A stretch of DNA of 64,000 nucleotides, taken from positions 2,542,001 through 2,606,000 of the forward strand of contig JAPTYK010000001.1 in the NCBI GenBank assembly GCA_026913215.1, read 5' to 3'. The stretch's first letter is position 1; each line of letters begins with the position of its first letter. This document shows, piece by piece, positions 59,861 to 64,000 of this stretch. Origin of the DNA: Streptomyces diastatochromogenes. Lineage in GTDB: Bacteria > Actinomycetota > Actinomycetes > Streptomycetales > Streptomycetaceae. The notes below the pieces were generated by a model that saw nothing but the letters and a program-made list of their open reading frames with translations, ran no database searches and was not told the origin of the DNA. The position numbers and the translations under genes are program-made.

Positions 59861-60495
59861 GCACGCCCCTTCGCCAGTTCACCGAGGGCGATGTTGAGCT
59901 GGAGGACGTTGACGCGGGGTTCGCCGATGAAGCCGAGGACGCGGCCGTCGGTGTGGGCGGCGACGAGCCGGTCGACCTGGGCGACGGCGAGGTGGTTCCT
60001 CTCCGCGACCCGGTGCACCTGGAGCTTCGCGTACTCCGGGGAGATGTGCGGGTCGAGACCCGAGCCGGAGGAGGTGACGGCGTCGGCGGGGACGTCGGAG
60101 GGCTTCACCCGGTAGTCGGCGGTGGAGTTGTCCTTGACGACGGCGGCCTTGGCCTCCTTCACCCACTGGATCAGCTCGGCGTTGTCGCCGGAGCGGTTGG
60201 TGGCGCCGGAGAGGATCAGCTTGTACCGGGTGTTGACGGTGTTGGTGCCCAGGCCGCGGGACGGGCGGGGCTGGAACCAGCGGAGGTCCTCGTACGTCTG
60301 GCCGATGAGCTCCGAGCCGACGACCCTCCCGCTCGCGTCCTCGACCTCGGAGCCGTTCGCCTTGCCGGGGAACGCCGCCTGGGCGATGCCGGTGACGGCG
60401 AGCGGATAGAGCACGCCGCAGATCACGGTCAGGACGAGGAGGGCGCGCAGGCCCGCCCAGAGCACCCGACCCGTACTGCCTACCGAGTTGTTCAT
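59854..60495 (-). CDS. kdpC: Potassium-transporting ATPase subunit C
   Basis: Intact: a single N-terminal membrane helix (LLVLTVICGVLYPLAVTGIA), then DLRWFQPRPSRGLGTNTVNT, SGSGLDPHISPEYAKLQVHR and VNVLQLNIALGELAKGRAQ. Stabilises the KdpA-KdpB complex. ATG at 60495 or an in-frame GTG at 60507. Its stop overlaps the convergent AlkZ-like stop by 7 bp, so no kdpDE follows. Confidence 0.95.
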   Translation of the reverse strand: MNNSVGSTGRVLWAGLRALLVLTVICGVLYPLAVTGIAQAAFPGKANGSEVEDASGRVVGSELIGQTYEDLRWFQPRPSRGLGTNTVNTRYKLILSGATNRSGDNAELIQWVKEAKAAVVKDNSTADYRVKPSDVPADAVTSSGSGLDPHISPEYAKLQVHRVAERNHLAVAQVDRLVAAHTDGRVLGFIGEPRVNVLQLNIALGELAKGRAQ

Positions 60496-60516
60496 GGTCT
60501 TCAGCACTCTTTCCGC

Positions 60517-62659
60517 TTAACGCAGCCCGGGGACGAGGGAGAGGAGGAGGTCGATGAGCTTGATGCCGACGAACGGGGCGATCAGACCGCCCAGGCCGTA
60601 GATGCCGAGGTTGCGGCGGAGCATCGAGTCGGCGCTCGACGGCCGGTAGCGGACGCCCTTGAGGGCGAGCGGGACGAGGGCCACGATGATCAGGGCGTTG
60701 AAGATGACGGCGGACAGGATCGCGGACTGGGGCGAGGCCAGGCCCATGATGTTGAGCTTGTCCAGGGACGGGTAGGCGACGGCGAACATCGCGGGGATGA
60801 TCGCGAAGTACTTCGCGACGTCGTTGGCGATGGAGAAGGTCGTCAGCGCGCCCCGGGTGATGAGGAGTTGCTTGCCGATCTCGACGATCTCGATGAGCTT
60901 GGTCGGGTTCGAGTCGAGGTCGACCATGTTGCCGGCCTCCTTCGCGGCCGACGTGCCCGTGTTCATCGCGACACCGACGTCGGCCTGCGCGAGGGCGGGG
61001 GCGTCGTTGGTGCCGTCGCCGGTCATCGCGACCAGCTTCCCGCCGGCCTGCTCGCGCTTGATGAGGGCCATCTTGTCCTCGGGGGTGGCCTCGGCGAGGA
61101 AGTCGTCGACGCCCGCCTCCTCGGCGATGGCCTTCGCGGTCAGCGGGTTGTCACCCGTGATCATGACCGTCCTGATGCCCATGCGGCGCAGCTCGTCGAA
61201 CCGCTCCCGCATGCCTTCCTTCACGACGTCCTTGAGGTGGATGACCCCGAGGACGCGGGCACCCTTCTCGTCCTCCACAGCCACCAGCAGCGGCGTGCCA
61301 CCAGCCTGTGCAAGGGCGTCGGTGAGCTCCGGGCGTCCTCGGTGACCTCTCCACCGCGTTCCTCCACCCACGCCGCGACCGAACCGGTCGCGCCCTTGCG
61401 GACCTTGCGCCCGTCCACGTCCACGCCCGACATACGGGTCTGGGCGGTGAAGGCGACCCACTCGGCGCCCGCCAGTTCGCCCTGGTGACGCTCGGGCAGC
61501 CCGTACTTCGCCTGCGCGAGGACTACGATCGAGCGGCCCTCGGGGGTCTCGTCGGCGAGGGAGGACAGCTGGGCGGCGTCGGCCAGTTCGGCGGCCGTCA
61601 CCCCCTTGACCGGGACGAACTCGGCGGCCTGCCGGTTGCCGAGCGTGATGGTGCCGGTCTTGTCGAGCAGCAGGGTGGAGACGTCTCCGGCGGCCTCGAC
61701 CGCGCGGCCCGACATGGCGAGGACGTTGCGCTGGACGAGGCGGTCCATGCCCGCGATGCCGATCGCGGAGAGCAGGGCGCCGATGGTCGTCGGGATCAGG
61801 CAGACGAGCAGGGCCGTGAGGACGATCATCGAGGTCTGCTTGTCGGCGCCCGCGTAGATCGCGAACGGCTTCAGCGTGACGACGGCCAGCAGGAAGACGA
61901 TCGTGAGGGACGCGAGGAGGATGTTGAGGGCGATCTCGTTGGGGGTCTTCTGCCTCGCGGCGCCCTCGACCAGGTTGATCATCCGGTCGATGAAGGTCTC
62001 GCCGGGCTTCGTCGTGATCTTGATGACGACCCGGTCGGAGAGCACCTTCGTGCCGCCGGTGACCGCGCACCGGTCGCCGCCGGACTCCCGGATGACGGGG
62101 GCGGACTCGCCGGTGATCGCGGACTCGTCGACGGACGCGACGCCCTCGACGACGTCCCCGTCGCCGGGGATGACGTCCCGGCCTCGCAGACCACCAGGTC
62201 GCCGATCCTCAGCTCGGTGCCGGGGACCCGCTCCTCGCCCGTCTTCGTCACACGGCGGGCGACGGTGTCGGTCTTGGCCTTGCGCAGGGTGTCGGCCTGC
62301 GCCTTGCCCCGGCCCTCGGCGACGGCCTCGGCGAGGTTGGCGAAGACGGTGGTCAGCCACAGCCAGGCGGTGATCGCCCAGCCGAACCAGTCCCCCGGGT
62401 TCTTGACGGCGAGGGCGGTGGTGACGACCGAGCCGACCAGCACCACGAACATGACCGGCGACTTGACCATCACACGCAGGTCGAGCTTGCGCAGGGCGTC
62501 CGGGAAGGAGCTGACCAGCTGCTTCGGGTCGAACAGCCCGCCGCCGACCCGACCGGGGGCGTGGTGTCCGGCGGACAGGTCGCCGTGCGGGGCCTTGGTG
62601 GCCGTGGCGATAGACGACTGGTTCACAGCGTCCTCTTGCTTCTTTGCGTCGATGTTCAT
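60517..62659 (-). CDS. kdpB: Potassium-transporting P-type ATPase subunit B
   Basis: High-affinity K+ uptake pump, catalytic subunit. Phosphorylation site [16 protein letters not shown], transmembrane helices ([36 protein letters not shown]), nucleotide domain, and hinge [23 protein letters not shown] text ([16 protein letters not shown]). Breaks near 62183 (restored [16 protein letters not shown]) and 61335 ([12 protein letters not shown]). ATG at 62659 overlaps the kdpA stop; a GTG at 62626 is an alternative start. Stop at 60517. Confidence 0.93.
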
Positions 62660-64000
62660 GCCGCGAGCCCTTCGGCGAGCGGTCCCAGGGCGAGGGCCGG
62701 GAAGTAGGTGAGACCGGTGACGATCACGATCGTGCCGACCAACAGGCCGGTGAACAGCGGCTTCTCCGTCCGCAGCGTGCCCGCCGTCTCCGGTACGGGC
62801 GTCTGCTCGGCCAGCGAACCGGCGAGGGCGAGGACGAAGACCATCGGCAGGAACCGGCCCAGGAGCATCGCGAGACCGATCGTGGTGTTGAACCACTGGG
62901 TGTCGGCGTTCAGGCCCGCGAAGGCGGAGCCGTTGTTGTTGGCGCCGGAGGTGTACGCGTAGAGGATCTCGGAGAAACCGTGCGCGCCGGAGTTGGTCAT
63001 CGAGTGCGCGGGCGTCGGCAGGGCCATCGCCACGGCGGTGAAGCACAGGACCAGGGCCGGGGTGACGAGGATGTAGCAGGCCGCGAACTTGATCTCGCGG
63101 GTGCCGATCTTCTTGCCCAGGTACTCCGGGGTGCGGCCGACCATCAGACCGGCGAGGAACACCGCGATGACCGCCATGATCAGCATGCCGTAGAGGCCGG
63201 AACCGACGCCGCCGGGCGCGATCTCGCCGAGCTGCATGCCCAGCATGGTGATCCCGCCGCCGAAGCCGGTGTACGAGGAGTGGAAGGAGTTCACCGCGCC
63301 CGTCGAGGTGAGCGTGGTGGCGACCGCGAAGATCGACGAGCCGCCGATCCCGAAGCGGGTCTCCTTGCCCTCCATCGCCCCGCCCGCGAGGTCGAACGCC
63401 GGGCCGTGGTGGGCGAACTCGGTCCACATCATCAGGCCGGTGAAGGCGAGCCAGATGGTGGCCATCGTGCCCAGGATCGCGTAGCCCTGCTTCAGCGAGC
63501 CGACCATCCGGCCGAAGGTCCGCGTCAGCGCGAAGGGGATGACCAGGATCAGGTAGATCTCGAAGAGGTTCGACAGCCCGTTGGGGTTCTCGAAGGGGTG
63601 CGCGGAGTTGGCGTTGAAGTAGCCGCCGCCGTTGGTGCCCAGCTCCTTGATGGCCTCCTGCGAGGCCACCGCCCCGCCGTTCCACTGCTGCGAGCCGCCC
63701 GCGAACTGGCCGACCTCGTGGATCCCGGCAAAGTTCTGGATCGCCCCGCAGGCCACCAGCACCAGCGCGCCGATCACCGCGATCGGCAGCAGGATCCGCA
63801 CGGTCCCCCGGACCAGGTCGGCCCAGAAGTTGCCCAGCTCACCCGTACGGGAGCGGGCGAAGCCGCGGACGAGAGCGACCGCGACGGCGATGCCGACGGC
63901 CGCCGACACGAAGTTCTGCACCGCCAGGCCGCCGGTCTGCACGACGTGCCCCATGGCCTGCTCTCCGTAGTACGACTGCCAGTTGGTGTTGGCGACGAAG
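62656..64000 (-). CDS. kdpA: Potassium-transporting ATPase subunit A (5' end outside window)
   Basis: K+-selective, multi-pass subunit: selectivity-filter-like loops [20 protein letters not shown] and [40 protein letters not shown] and [20 protein letters not shown]. Intact to the right edge, missing roughly the first 110 residues. Followed by kdpB with ATGA overlap. kdpF and the start lie beyond the window. Confidence 0.95.
   Translation of the reverse strand, partial: FVANTNWQSYYGEQAMGHVVQTGGLAVQNFVSAAVGIAVAVALVRGFARSRTGELGNFWADLVRGTVRILLPIAVIGALVLVACGAIQNFAGIHEVGQFAGGSQQWNGGAVASQEAIKELGTNGGGYFNANSAHPFENPNGLSNLFEIYLILVIPFALTRTFGRMVGSLKQGYAILGTMATIWLAFTGLMMWTEFAHHGPAFDLAGGAMEGKETRFGIGGSSIFAVATTLTSTGAVNSFHSSYTGFGGGITMLGMQLGEIAPGGVGSGLYGMLIMAVIAVFLAGLMVGRTPEYLGKKIGTREIKFAACYILVTPALVLCFTAVAMALPTPAHSMTNSGAHGFSEILYAYTSGANNNGSAFAGLNADTQWFNTTIGLAMLLGRFLPMVFVLALAGSLAEQTPVPETAGTLRTEKPLFTGLLVGTIVIVTGLTYFPALALGPLAEGLAA

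Overview
High-GC (roughly 70-75%) actinobacterial chromosome, almost certainly Streptomyces. The evidence is GTG/TTG starts, purine-rich ribosome binding sites, a csn-type aminosugar operon with a ROK repressor, an SsbB lacking the acidic tip, a dynamin pair, a thioester (TQXA) surface protein ending in an LAETG sorting signal, and NIS siderophore synthetases. From memory, the order malQ - csn operon - PknG-type operon - trHbO - ssbB resembles the SCO26xx part of the S. coelicolor core. I could not check this.

Layout. 1-3.4 kb: LysR fragment, two EamA exporters and a divergent MarR regulator separated by an array of 15-bp repeats. 3.4-9.4 kb: small membrane protein, 4-alpha-glucanotransferase (malQ) and a secreted GH84-like hexosaminidase. 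9.4-11.4 kb: HNH endonuclease and mechanosensitive channel. 11.4-18.2 kb: csnR-E-F-G-H-K aminosugar uptake and catabolism operon with an inverted-repeat operator. 18.5-29.2 kb: seven-gene signalling operon (GlnX-like membrane protein, GlnH-like binding protein, coiled-coil protein, PknG-like kinase, PP2C phosphatase, VWA protein, FHA protein). 29.2-30.7 kb: isoaspartyl methyltransferase-like protein and truncated haemoglobin. 30.8-38 kb: MacB/FtsX-type ABC exporter (two permeases, one ATPase). 38-41.3 kb (minus): ettA, thioesterase, a Streptomyces-type conserved protein and a GNAT enzyme, with overlapping stops and starts. 41.6-47.6 kb (minus): TQXA surface protein, ssbB and the dynamin-like GTPase pair. 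47.9 kb: tRNA-Arg(TCT) with a strong terminator. 48-54.7 kb: small conserved protein, DUF4097 protein, PhzF-family protein and two divergent IucA/IucC synthetases. 54.6-59.9 kb: phytase-like esterase, secreted CYTH-like protein, DUF2079 membrane protein and AlkZ-like winged-helix protein. 59.9-64 kb: kdpC, kdpB and partial kdpA.

Data quality. About two thirds of the genes are interrupted by one to a dozen frame changes. They can nearly always be repaired by adding one G or C in a G/C tract, and the protein on either side stays well conserved. I read these as base-calling deletions in a draft assembly, not gene decay, and annotate the repaired genes as CDS. Boundaries of broken genes assume the repair. 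Genes that read through cleanly are MarR, HNH, csnE/F/G, trHbO, thioesterase, ettA, ssbB, the 48.1-kb protein, DUF4097, kdpC and kdpA.

The most interesting content is the PknG/GlnX/GlnH module joined to a phosphatase, a VWA protein and an FHA protein, with paired zinc ribbons on kinase, phosphatase and FHA partner. Second is the unusual number of in-frame tandem repeats inside otherwise conserved genes, concentrated in the PhzF/IucA/IucC cluster.
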